DNA of 9,561 bases, from positions 1 through 9,561 of the forward strand of contig CAKZOQ010000611.1 of assembly GCA_937136445.1 (NCBI GenBank), given 5' to 3'. A program made the position numbers and the translations under genes. The notes below the pieces were generated by a model. The model was not told the origin of the DNA, did not search any database, and was given only the letters and a program-made list of their open reading frames with translations. Shown here in pieces: positions 1 through 6,376 of the stretch; position 1 is the stretch's first letter, and every line of letters begins with the position of its first letter. Origin of the DNA: an uncultured Gemmatimonadota bacterium (GTDB taxonomy: Bacteria; Gemmatimonadota; Gemmatimonadetes; Longimicrobiales; Gaopeijiaceae).

Positions 1-752
1 TCCAGGAGGAGTGGGAGGCGGTGGTGTTTCCGTTGGAGGAGCACTTCGACCCGGGCGCCGCCGTGGCGGTGGACCACGACGAGCGCGACTTCGACTCCGA
101 CCCGCCCGAGGACGCGACCTGGCGCCTCACCGGCGCGCCGCTGGACTCCTCCTCCTTCCTGCGGGATGCTTCGCGCGACCTCCGGGACCATCTGTACCGG
201 ACCCGCGCCCTGACCCTGCAGCGGAACGCGGAGCTCCGCCTGGTCTCGCGCCCGGCGGAGACCGAGGCCGAATTCGCCGCCCGATGCCTCGAAGCCGCGG
301 AGAATGAGGCCGACGAGGAAGCCTCGAAGCTGCGCGACCGCTACGAATCCAAGCTCCGGACCGCGGAGAAACGCCACACCGATGCCGAGCGACGGGCCCG
401 GGACCTGGCGGCGGAGGCGGCACGCACGCGTCAGGACGAACTCGTCACCGGCGCAGGCCAGGTCCTCTCCATGTTCCTGGGAGGTCGGCGCCGCACCAGC
501 GGCCTGTCGAGCATCTCCCGGCGCCGGTCCCAAACGCTCCGGGCCCAGGACCGGGTGCGTACCGCCGAACAGAAGGTGGACGACCTGGCGGAGGAGATCC
601 TCCGGATCGAGGCGGAGCTCGTCGAGGAGCTCGACGCCATATGGGAGGAATGGAAGGAGGTGGCGGGAGAGATCGAGGAGATGGAGGTCCCCCTGGAGAA
701 GAACGACATCCAGGTGGAGAGCGTGCGCCTCTTCTGGGCGGCGCGGGCCTGA
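1..752 (+). CDS. C-terminal part of a probable HerA-like/DUF87 ATP-binding protein (5' truncated by window edge)
   Basis: The frame is open from base 3 with no stop, so this is the tail of a longer gene and the GTG at 21 is probably internal. About 250 residues are visible. They are acidic and strongly helical: a segment of the form ELRLVSRPAETEAEFAARC, then a heptad-like charged stretch (DRYESKLRTAEKRHTDAERR), a short glycine/hydrophobic patch (GAGQVLSMFLGGRRR), a second charged helix (VDDLAEEILRIEAELVEEL), and an end IQVESVRLFWAARA. From memory, this order matches the C-terminal region of large bacterial ATP-binding proteins with a HerA/FtsK-like DUF87 motor at the N-terminus, where a GATLLGALLGRK-like patch sits between two coiled coils. 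The ATPase domain (Walker A and B) would lie upstream and is not visible. A nucleoprotein-motor role is therefore inferred only from the tail. The gene ends with TGA and converges on the stress-protein gene 95 bp away. Confidence 0.65.
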   Translation, partial: QEEWEAVVFPLEEHFDPGAAVAVDHDERDFDSDPPEDATWRLTGAPLDSSSFLRDASRDLRDHLYRTRALTLQRNAELRLVSRPAETEAEFAARCLEAAENEADEEASKLRDRYESKLRTAEKRHTDAERRARDLAAEAARTRQDELVTGAGQVLSMFLGGRRRTSGLSSISRRRSQTLRAQDRVRTAEQKVDDLAEEILRIEAELVEELDAIWEEWKEVAGEIEEMEVPLEKNDIQVESVRLFWAARA

Positions 753-829
753 GCGCGGGCGGCGATCGGAACGGCGTCACCCGAAGGGCGGACCACTCGG
801 CGCGGAAGAGGATCGGACGGCCGCGAACG

Positions 830-849
830 GAGCCCCCCCGTCGGGGCTC
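830..849. terminator. Inverted repeat between convergent genes, possible bidirectional terminator
   Basis: GAGCCCC (830-836) and GGGGCTC (843-849) form a perfect 7-bp G+C-rich stem with a 6-base loop. It lies between the end of the HerA-like gene (752) and the stop codon of the convergent stress-protein gene (848-850), which it overlaps. No T-tract follows on either strand, so intrinsic termination is plausible but unproven. Confidence 0.3.
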
Positions 850-1489
850 AACCCGTGAAGCGCCGGGCTCCGGCTTCCGTGAGCGCCTCGCGAGCCTTCT
901 CTGCCCGCTCCCCTGTGGCGTGGACGCCCACCCAGACAACGCCGCCTTCTATGTGCTTGAGGTGGAACTCCGCCTCGTCCCGGGTCTCTGTGAGTCCGTG
1001 GAGAACACCCATCATGAAGCCTGTGGCCCCTCCGGCGTAGGCGGCTTCCAGGGCCGCAGCCACAGGTCCCGCGGCCACCAGGCTCAAGGGCCCCACCGAC
1101 ATCCCGGTGACCAAGACCGCGGCGGAACCCAGGATCGCCCCGGCGGCCGCGCCGATCTCGGCCCAGCGCCGGACCTCGAAGACCTCGTGGACCGGGACCT
1201 CCTCCTTCTCCCGGCGGTGAGATAGGATGACGCTCAACTCCCGCTCCGGATCGAAGTGAGCCTCGGCCAGCAGTTCCACGGCCTTCTGCGCCTGGGCCTC
1301 CGTCGCGAAGACGCCGGCTACCACGTCCCCCTCCAGCGCCTGCGCGTGTTCGGCCGCCCGGGTCTTCCGCCTCTCCTCGTATGCGTGCGGCTCCCGGCCG
1401 ATCCAGCCGGGCGGGTCGCTGGCGGGGTAGGACTCCAGCGAGGCTTCGTCGACCTCGTCCCAGTCGGTGTTTGGTGGATCGTCGGCCAT
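848..1489 (-). CDS. Glycine-zipper general-stress-type protein with DEASxESxPASDPP N-terminus
   Basis: This is a 213-residue protein of unknown biochemical function, resembling general stress protein 17M-type (YflT-like) and DUF1269-like proteins. The N-terminus contains VDEASLESYPASDPPGWIG (residues 13-31), a motif I know from many small bacterial proteins of unknown role. Residues 55-105 look like an alpha/beta domain (VVAGVFATEAQAQKAVELL) of the kind that binds or senses in the cytoplasm. Residues 110-165 are rich in Gly and Ala (AEIGAAAGAILGSAAVLVTG, then AGGATGFMMGVL), a glycine-zipper-like pair of helices able to insert in or lie on a membrane. The C-terminus (GGVVWVGVHATGERAEKARE) resembles a second half of the sensor fold. 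The ATG at 1489 is chosen because AAGAGG (1497-1502) lies 7 bases upstream. An in-frame GTG at 1537 would add 16 residues with no clear ribosome site. It is divergent from the DUF421 gene. Confidence 0.75.
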   Translation of the reverse strand: MADDPPNTDWDEVDEASLESYPASDPPGWIGREPHAYEERRKTRAAEHAQALEGDVVAGVFATEAQAQKAVELLAEAHFDPERELSVILSHRREKEEVPVHEVFEVRRWAEIGAAAGAILGSAAVLVTGMSVGPLSLVAAGPVAAALEAAYAGGATGFMMGVLHGLTETRDEAEFHLKHIEGGVVWVGVHATGERAEKAREALTEAGARRFTG

Positions 1490-1656
1490 GCGGGGGCCTC
1501 TTGGGGTGGTTCCTGATGAGTCTGCCGTGCTTGCCACGCCTGGAAGCTAGCTGACCCGGCGCCACATCGCCTCCCGGCAGTCCTTCACCGCGAGCACTGA
1601 ACGGGCGTCCCATGAGCGGGTAGGGACCCAACCCTTTCCTTTTCCCGGAGCCCTCG
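1490..1656. promoter_or_regulatory. Divergent intergenic region (stress-protein gene / DUF421 gene)
   Basis: These 167 bp separate two divergently transcribed genes and must hold both promoters. Visible elements are the ribosome site for the leftward gene (1497-1502), an 8-bp perfect palindrome AGCTAGCT (1545-1552) near the middle, a pyrimidine-rich run at about 1630-1645, and GGAG (1647-1650) 6 bases before the DUF421 start. I cannot pick out a convincing -35/-10 pair on either strand. The palindrome is a possible operator only because of its position. Confidence 0.4.
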
Positions 1657-2208
1657 ATGGACTGGTTTACGATCGACTGGCTGGTGAGCGACGCCGTCAG
1701 CCTCCCCATGGTCCCGTTGACCGCCGTCGGGATCTACGCGGCCCTCATCCTCTGGACCCGGATCATGGGCCTCCGGAGCTTCTCCAAGATGTCCGGCTTC
1801 GACTTCGCCATCACGGTGGCCATGGGGTCCCTGGTCGCGGCCACCGTGGGGTCGCCGACCCCGTCTCTGGCCCAGGGTGTGGTGGCCATCTCGAGCCTGT
1901 TCGTGCTGCAGCTCCTGGTGGCTCGCCTCCGCGTGCGTAGCCGGGGCATCCGATCGGCGGTGGACAACGAACCCCTTCTCCTCATGGACGGGGGGCGGAT
2001 GCTGGAGGCGAACATGCGCTCGGCCGGGGTCTCGGAAGCGGACCTCCTTGCGAAGCTCCGCGAGGCCAACGTCCTGAACCGCGATCAGATCCGCGCGGTG
2101 GTGTTCGAATCCACCGGCGACATCTCGGTGCTGCACACCATGGACGACGACGACATCGACTTCGACCGGTCGATGCTCCTGTCGGGCGTCCGGAGCGCCG
2201 CCGACTGA
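1657..2208 (+). CDS. DUF421 domain membrane protein (YetF-like)
   Basis: This is a 183-residue predicted inner-membrane protein of the DUF421/YetF family, whose molecular function is not established; spore-forming relatives in Bacillus are linked to germination and envelope traits. There are three hydrophobic helices, at about residues 19-37, 48-66 and 71-90. The family hallmarks are visible: RIMGLRSFSKMSGFDFAITVAMGS (residues 35-58) around the second helix, then a cytoplasmic domain with NEPLLLMDGGRMLEANM (104-120), a DLLAKLREANV helix (129-139) and IRAVVFESTGDISVL (145-159). The length is within the usual range. The C-terminus is unusually acidic (DDDDIDFD, 163-170). The ATG at 1657 is supported by GGAG with a 6-base spacer. 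It is the only complete plus-strand gene here. It converges on the phospholipase D gene, and I infer a shared link to the envelope from these neighbours. Confidence 0.9.
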   Translation: MDWFTIDWLVSDAVSLPMVPLTAVGIYAALILWTRIMGLRSFSKMSGFDFAITVAMGSLVAATVGSPTPSLAQGVVAISSLFVLQLLVARLRVRSRGIRSAVDNEPLLLMDGGRMLEANMRSAGVSEADLLAKLREANVLNRDQIRAVVFESTGDISVLHTMDDDDIDFDRSMLLSGVRSAAD

Positions 2209-2221
2209 GGGCAGCACGGGT

Positions 2222-2234
2222 GGGCCGGTGGCCC
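2222..2234. terminator. Small hairpin between convergent genes, possible terminator
   Basis: GGGCC (2222-2226), loop GGT, GGCCC (2230-2234) forms a 5-bp stem in the 36-bp gap between the convergent DUF421 and phospholipase D genes. On the plus strand it is followed by the pyrimidine-rich TCCTCTTC. The stem is short and there is no true T-run, so this is a weak candidate. Confidence 0.3.
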
Positions 2235-2244
2235 TCCTCTTCGC

Positions 2245-3489
2245 TCAGACTTCCGCGCGGACCATGGACGCGGCCTTCGCCGCCACGCGCCGCCACCACG
2301 GGAGATCCTCCTCGAGGCTCTCCCGCGCCACCGCCTCGCTGACCGTCAGGTCTTCGTGGAAGTGCCCGGAGAGTCGGGCGGCCAGCCCCCGATCCAGCAC
2401 GTTGAGGGCCACCTCGTCGTCCTTCTGCGCCGAGCGATGGTTCAAGTTGACGGACCCGATGCAGCTCAGGACGCCGTCCACGATGAGCACCTTGGCGTGG
2501 ATCATGGACTTCTGGTACCTCCAGATCCGTACGCCCGCATCCAGGAGTTCGGGGTACACGGCCTCGCCGGCGAGCTGCGACACCCGGTGGTCGATGTGCG
2601 GTCCAGGGTGGAGGATGTCCACCTCCACCCCTCGCTCGGCGGCTCCGCACAGGAGGTCCACCACATCCGGTTCGGGGACGAAGTAGGCCGTGGTGATCTG
2701 CACCGAGTGGCGTGCTTCATCGACCAGCGCCCGGAAGAGCGTCTGGGCCGTGGACCATCGCCCAGCCGCCGTGCTGGCGATGACCTGAACACGAGCCTCC
2801 CCCCCTTCGGGTCCTTCCCGGGACGTCTGGTCCCGGGCCTTCGCCGAAGACTCGTCTCCACCCCAGTCGGGGAGCCGTGCAGTGGCGTCGTCGGACTCCT
2901 CTCCCGCCGCGAGCCAGTGCTCGAGGAAGGTGCCTCGCAGCCCCTGCACGGCAGGGCCCTGAAGGGCGAAGTGGGTCTCGCGCCACTCCTCGGGTGACCG
3001 AACATCTCCTTCCCACTCCTCGGCGATGCCGACTCCACCGGTGAAGCCCAGCCGCCCGTCGCAGACCAGGATCTTCCGATGGGTGCGGTGGTCCAGCTCC
3101 CAGAAGCGCCACGGCCGAAGAGGTCCGAAGTCTCGCACCTCCACGCCCGCCTCCCTCATGACGGTCCGCAGCTCGTCGTCCATCGGGAGGCATCCGGCGG
3201 CATCCAGCAGCACCCGCACCTCCACCCCTCGACGAGAGGCGTCGGCCAACGCCTCTGCCATGCGCTCGGCTACCGCCCCCGACCAGTAGATGAAGGTCTC
3301 CAGCTCCACCGAGTGCGATGCCTCCTCGATGGCCTGGAGCATGGCCGGGAAGATCTCGACACCGTTGCGGAGGGCCTGGACCCGGTTCCCACGCGTGAAG
3401 GGCACACCCAGACGCTCCTCCAGACGCGCCTGGATGCGCCCTTCGTCGGGCGTGGTCGAAGACGCCGCGTCGGCGTCGTCCGATGGCAT
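2245..3489 (-). CDS. Phospholipase D-family cardiolipin synthase-like protein (ClsB type)
   Basis: This is a 414-residue enzyme with two phospholipase D repeats, expected to join phosphatidyl groups into cardiolipin or act on another phosphodiester at the inner membrane. Both catalytic HxKx4D motifs are intact: HRKILVCD (H137, K139, D144), followed by a GFTGG turn, and HAKVLIVD (H331, K333, D338), followed by GSVNLNHRS with the usual Ser/Asn. The length matches soluble ClsB-type synthases (about 410 residues), and there is no N-terminal transmembrane pair as in ClsA. The linker between the repeats (about residues 204-233) is Glu/Asp/Ser/Gly-rich and looks disordered. The ATG at 3489 is chosen because its A is the last base of the upstream DUF1328 stop codon (TGATG), a classic coupled junction. 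A longer GTG start at 3540 would run through that gene. Substrate and product cannot be told from sequence, so no gene symbol is assigned. Confidence 0.87.
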   Translation of the reverse strand: MPSDDADAASSTTPDEGRIQARLEERLGVPFTRGNRVQALRNGVEIFPAMLQAIEEASHSVELETFIYWSGAVAERMAEALADASRRGVEVRVLLDAAGCLPMDDELRTVMREAGVEVRDFGPLRPWRFWELDHRTHRKILVCDGRLGFTGGVGIAEEWEGDVRSPEEWRETHFALQGPAVQGLRGTFLEHWLAAGEESDDATARLPDWGGDESSAKARDQTSREGPEGGEARVQVIASTAAGRWSTAQTLFRALVDEARHSVQITTAYFVPEPDVVDLLCGAAERGVEVDILHPGPHIDHRVSQLAGEAVYPELLDAGVRIWRYQKSMIHAKVLIVDGVLSCIGSVNLNHRSAQKDDEVALNVLDRGLAARLSGHFHEDLTVSEAVARESLEEDLPWWRRVAAKAASMVRAEV

Positions 3490-3635
3490 CAGAAGAGGAA
3501 GGCGAGGACGGCGAGGACCAAGAAGATGACGAAGGCCCACTTGGCGAGGGTGGCAGAGGCGCCGGCAATGCCACCGAAGCCGAGGACACCTGCGATGAGG
3601 GCGATGACGAGAAGAACGACGGCAAGCTGTAGCAT
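3489..3635 (-). CDS. DUF1328 small membrane protein
   Basis: This 48-residue hydrophobic peptide has two membrane-spanning helices separated by a glycine-rich turn. It starts MLQLAVVLLVIALIAG, continues with VLGFGGIAGASATLAKWAF and ends FLVLAVLAFLF. The central IAGxxGFGGIA core and overall length (about 50-60 residues) match DUF1328 (YtjA-like) inner-membrane proteins, which are widespread and functionally uncharacterised. The ATG at 3635 has GAGG (3641-3644) 5 bases upstream. An in-frame upstream start would add 17 polar residues that are foreign to the family. The stop TGA shares its A with the ATG of the phospholipase D gene, so translation of the two is probably coupled. In other bacteria DUF1328 genes often sit near osmotic or general stress genes; a membrane-stress role here is inference. 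Confidence 0.88.
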   Translation of the reverse strand: MLQLAVVLLVIALIAGVLGFGGIAGASATLAKWAFVIFLVLAVLAFLF

Positions 3636-3772
3636 GATAGCCTCAGGGTTGTCGTGAACTGGGGGGGCGACCGGGCGACCGGTCACTCAAGAGGGTAGGA
3701 AACGCAAGCGCCATGCCGCCTACCTCTTCCGGAGCCTCGTTGGGTCCGCCCGTGGTGGTCTTCCTCCTCTCG
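3636..3772 (-). promoter_or_regulatory. Intergenic region upstream of the DUF1328-phospholipase D pair
   Basis: The 137 bp lie between the methyltransferase stop and the DUF1328 start, both on the minus strand, and could hold a separate promoter for the DUF1328-phospholipase D pair. The gap contains a tandem 8-bp direct repeat GCGACCGG (3667-3674 and 3675-3682), which merges into the palindrome GACCGGTC (3677-3684), 32 or more bases upstream of the start codon. No clear sigma-70 hexamers or intrinsic terminator for the methyltransferase gene are evident. Confidence 0.35.
3667..3684. repeat. Tandem 8-bp direct repeat merging into a palindrome
   Basis: GCGACCGG occurs twice without a spacer, and the second copy continues into TC to make the perfect palindrome GACCGGTC. 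It lies about 30-50 bases upstream of the DUF1328 start codon. A regulator-binding site is possible from position, but short repeats of this kind also arise by chance in high-GC DNA. Confidence 0.45.
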
Positions 3773-4579
3773 CTAGGCGTCCCCCCGCCGTCCAGAGAAG
3801 ATGTGGGCCGGCGACAAGAAGTCGGTTCGACCATCGGGCGCTACGAACTCCGCGAGCTCCTCTTCGGCGGCGGCAAGTATGGCGACGATGAGCTCCTCAT
3901 CGAGCTCCACGCCCATGACCGGGAGCCACCCGCGCAGGTCGGCTTCCACCATCGAACGCACGCCCGGGAAGCGTCCCCGCCCCTCCACGGTCGATGCGTC
4001 CACCGGAGAGCTCGCCGCTCCTTCGATCATCTGCTGAACGGCCCCGCGGTCCCCGAGGACGAAGGGCGCCCGGAGGGCATCCGCGGCGCCGGGGCCGGCC
4101 ATCCGGTGCAGCAGGTCGACCTCCCGGGCGTAGGCCGGCGTGTTCTCCAGGGAGTCCCACACGGCGATGGCGAACCGCCCTCCCGGTGCCAGGGCGCGTA
4201 CCATCTCCTGTACGGCTCGCTCCGGGTCCGGGAAGAACATGATCCCGAACTGCGAAACGACCCGGTCGAAGGAACGATCCTCCACGGGCAGCTCTTCGGC
4301 GGTGCCCTGCCGCCAGTCGATGGTATCGTCCAACCGCTCCGCCACCACCAGCATGCCGGGGTTGGGATCGACACCCACGACCCGTCCGGAGGAGCCGACG
4401 CGCCTCGCCGCCGTTCGTGCCAGGATCCCGGTCCCGCACGCCACATCGAGGACCGCGTGCCCCGTCCCGACCTTCGCCGCATCCAGCACGCGGGGCGCCC
4501 ACTCCCCGAAGAGGGCCGGCACGTGAAGCGCCTCGTAGGCTTCGGCCCCCGCGATCTCCCCCTGCAGACGTTCGTCCAT
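3773..4579 (-). CDS. Class I SAM-dependent methyltransferase (UbiE/Methyltransf_11-like)
   Basis: This is a 268-residue cytosolic methyltransferase with a Rossmann-like SAM-binding fold. Visible motifs are motif I VLDVACGTGILA (residues 43-54), the acidic end of strand 2 in VVGVDPNPGM (67-76, D71 expected to bind the ribose), GTAEELPVEDRSFDRVVSQ (92-110; substrate/SAM region and strand 4), and RALAPGGRFAIAVWD (128-142, strand 5). The start is typical of the ubiE-type group acting on small molecules such as quinones or lipids. The acceptor is unknown. The C-terminal third, about residues 150-268, is helical and probably forms the substrate lid. The ATG at 4579 has a perfect AAGGAGGT five bases upstream, suggesting strong independent translation. 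It lies 84 bp downstream of the DinB-fold gene on the same strand, so the two may be co-transcribed. It is not identified as UbiE itself because no menaquinone or ubiquinone genes are nearby. Confidence 0.87.
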   Translation of the reverse strand: MDERLQGEIAGAEAYEALHVPALFGEWAPRVLDAAKVGTGHAVLDVACGTGILARTAARRVGSSGRVVGVDPNPGMLVVAERLDDTIDWRQGTAEELPVEDRSFDRVVSQFGIMFFPDPERAVQEMVRALAPGGRFAIAVWDSLENTPAYAREVDLLHRMAGPGAADALRAPFVLGDRGAVQQMIEGAASSPVDASTVEGRGRFPGVRSMVEADLRGWLPVMGVELDEELIVAILAAAEEELAEFVAPDGRTDFLSPAHIFSGRRGDA

Positions 4580-4584
4580 CTGTG

Positions 4585-4592
4585 ACCTCCTT
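4585..4592 (-). promoter_or_regulatory. Perfect Shine-Dalgarno site of the methyltransferase gene
   Basis: AAGGAGGT on the minus strand, 5 bases before the ATG at 4579, is fully complementary to the usual 16S rRNA tail. It is the strongest ribosome site in the window and fixes the methyltransferase start. Confidence 0.85.
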
Positions 4593-4663
4593 GTCCGGAA
4601 CCCCAGGATAGCTCCGGACCCGGCGTCGCCGCGAGGGCCACGTGCGTCACCCCCGCCGGAGGC

Positions 4664-5185
4664 TCATTTCGCCCGCCGTCCGAAGGTCCCGCCCAGGACC
4701 GGGCTGACGAGGAAATCGTGGAGGGGCCGGGGCTTCCCCGCGAGTCGGAGGAGGCTGCCGAGCTGGGCCCAATGCCGGATCTCGTGCACCAGGACATGAA
4801 CAAAGATCTTCCAGGCGGTTCCCGCGAACTCGAAGTCCCCGATCTCGAAGGTCCGGTGTTCGTCCCACCCGACCTCGGAGGTCGCGTCCAGAAGCTGTCG
4901 GGTGGCTTCGCGGGATCGATCTCCGAGCTCGAACAACGCCTCCACCGACGTCGCATCGACCCCGGAGACGTCGGTGACCAGGCGTCCCGCGATGCGATCC
5001 GCGTATCGAAGCTCGGCGCCGAAGATGTGGCGAACCACCTCCCCGACCGTCCCGAACCGACCGTCCGCGTGCTCGCCCACCGTCACCTGGAGGAGCCTCG
5101 GGTCGTCTTCGAGGTCTCCCCGCCACTGCGCCCTCAGCCAGTCCGTGTATCCGAGGAGTGGTTCGCCGGATCGGTCGGGCGCCAT
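4664..5185 (-). CDS. DinB-fold (DinB/DUF664-like) metal-binding protein
   Basis: This 173-residue protein resembles the DinB four-helix family, whose members include bacillithiol and mycothiol S-transferases and many uncharacterised damage-inducible proteins. A metal site is suggested by VGEVVRHIFGAELRYADR (residues 47-64, with H53) and by HVLVHEIRHWAQ (130-141), where H134 and H138 correspond to the paired late histidines of the family and H130 is an extra. The helix TDWLRAQW near the N-terminus is the usual opening of the fold. The length is normal for DinB-like proteins. The ATG at 5185 has AGGA (5195-5198) upstream with a rather long 9-base spacer. The gene follows the secreted-protein gene by 60 bp and precedes the methyltransferase by 84 bp, so all may form one leftward unit. 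No thiol cofactor genes are nearby, so the substrate is unknown. Confidence 0.83.
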   Translation of the reverse strand: MAPDRSGEPLLGYTDWLRAQWRGDLEDDPRLLQVTVGEHADGRFGTVGEVVRHIFGAELRYADRIAGRLVTDVSGVDATSVEALFELGDRSREATRQLLDATSEVGWDEHRTFEIGDFEFAGTAWKIFVHVLVHEIRHWAQLGSLLRLAGKPRPLHDFLVSPVLGGTFGRRAK

Positions 5186-5245
5186 GGGTGGGGTTCCTGG
5201 ATGGGGTGGGTGAAGGAGGCGATCCGTGGACCGAGCGTGCCCTGT

Positions 5246-6376
5246 CTACCCTCCGAGGCGGAACGAAGCCGCGGGCTCCGTGAGCTCGACGTCGTAGAAC
5301 AGGTCGAAGGAGTCGCCCGTGAACTCGAAGACAGGTGTCTGTTCGAGCGCACGGGGGCTCTGCATGGCCGCGCGGTCGATGGGCATGAACCCGACGAGAC
5401 CCTCGACTCTGAGGAAGAGCTGGTTCGTACCCCGCTCCTGCAGGGAGTTGCGCAGCGCTTCGGCGCCGGCCCGATCCAGCTTCCAGGTCAACAGGATGGA
5501 CGACATCTCTCGGGTACCGGGGTGGAGTCGGATCTCGATCTCGTAGGCGTCCCGACGGACCTCCAAGGGGCGACCCTCCGGGAGCATCCCCGGCCCACCT
5601 GCCGACAGCCGCAGAAGATACGCTCCGAGGTTGAAGTCGTAGCTGGGCATCTGCACCGGGGCCACATAGGCGGCGTCCCGCGGCAGGCTCGCACCCCACT
5701 CGATCATGTCGTCGACGTAGTTGGTCACGAACGTTTCGTAGGCGGCCCGGAAGCGGAACTCGTTGGTGGCGTTCCCCCACACGACCCCGCCAGCTCGGTT
5801 CCGGGTCCCGATATCGAAGGGCCGGGGGCCCTGGTACACGTCCAACGGGCAGGGGACGTCGTCGACACAGAAGACCTCCCGGTAGGCGTCGTCGGCCAGG
5901 ACACCACGGGCCGACCAGATCAGCAGCCCCGGCCATGGGTTCGCCCCCGCGACCACCGTCCCGGTGTTGCGCCCACTCGTATAGAGCCCCAACAGGTTCT
6001 CGCGCGTGAGGACCTCCCGATTCTCCCCGAGGGCGAGGAGGTCGAGGAAGAGCTGATGGCTCGCTCGCTCGATGAACAGCCCCCGCATCCTGGCATTGAT
6101 CTCCGCACTTCCCAGCTGTCCGCGCTGCACCGGAGCAGACAGCATCCCCATCCGGATGCGCCCGTCGTGCGCGGGGACCCGGAAGGCCTGCAGAGAGGTG
6201 CCGGCAGGTGGGGTCAGCGTGAGGTATTCGCCCGGGAGCGTCGGCTCCACCTCCCCCGTGCTGTTCCCGCTGAGGATCCGATCCGTCACCTGGGCAGGGG
6301 CTGGGCCGACGTACCCGAGGAAGAGGAGGAGCAGGGCCGCCGCTCGGGAGCCGAACGCGATCAGGCAGCCCCTCAC
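5246..6376 (-). CDS. Predicted secreted protein, paralogue of the upstream lipoprotein; function unknown
   Basis: I do not recognise a named family for this 376-residue protein. It begins MRGCLIAFGSRAAALLLLF, a positively charged then hydrophobic Sec-type signal with a probable cut after PAPA (residue 28), so it should be exported to the periplasm or beyond. Recognisable elements are VPAHDGRIRMG (67-77), a helical stretch to LLALGENRE, FCVDDVPC (169-176, Cys170 and Cys176), FDIG (187-190), WGNATNEF (200-207), PSYDF (244-248), and a C-terminal LFYDVELTEP (359-368). All recur at equivalent places in the adjacent upstream gene, so the two are tandem paralogues. The GTG at 6376-6374 overlaps the TGA of that gene as GTGA, a coupled junction. 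No hydrolase motif, repeat or membrane helix after the signal is visible. Alternatives such as an envelope binding protein or chaperone cannot be separated from sequence alone. Confidence 0.8.
   Translation of the reverse strand: MRGCLIAFGSRAAALLLLFLGYVGPAPAQVTDRILSGNSTGEVEPTLPGEYLTLTPPAGTSLQAFRVPAHDGRIRMGMLSAPVQRGQLGSAEINARMRGLFIERASHQLFLDLLALGENREVLTRENLLGLYTSGRNTGTVVAGANPWPGLLIWSARGVLADDAYREVFCVDDVPCPLDVYQGPRPFDIGTRNRAGGVVWGNATNEFRFRAAYETFVTNYVDDMIEWGASLPRDAAYVAPVQMPSYDFNLGAYLLRLSAGGPGMLPEGRPLEVRRDAYEIEIRLHPGTREMSSILLTWKLDRAGAEALRNSLQERGTNQLFLRVEGLVGFMPIDRAAMQSPRALEQTPVFEFTGDSFDLFYDVELTEPAASFRLGG

Noticed and set aside
1490..1537. GTG start extending the stress protein by 16 residues
   Set aside because: No ribosome site, and the conserved DEASxES motif sits close to the ATG at 1489, which has AAGAGG upstream.
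777..1709. Minus-strand open frame of 310 codons over the stress-protein gene and the divergent region
   Set aside because: Its translation is Arg/Gly-rich with no domain, and it overlaps both the stress-protein gene in another frame and the DUF421 start.
3490..3540. Longer GTG start for the phospholipase D protein (17 extra residues)
   Set aside because: It would overlap the DUF1328 gene and lacks a ribosome site; the TGATG junction at 3487-3491 is the better start.
3636..3686. Longer start for DUF1328 (17 extra residues)
   Set aside because: The added residues are polar and not part of the family; the ATG at 3635 has GAGG at a 5-base spacing.
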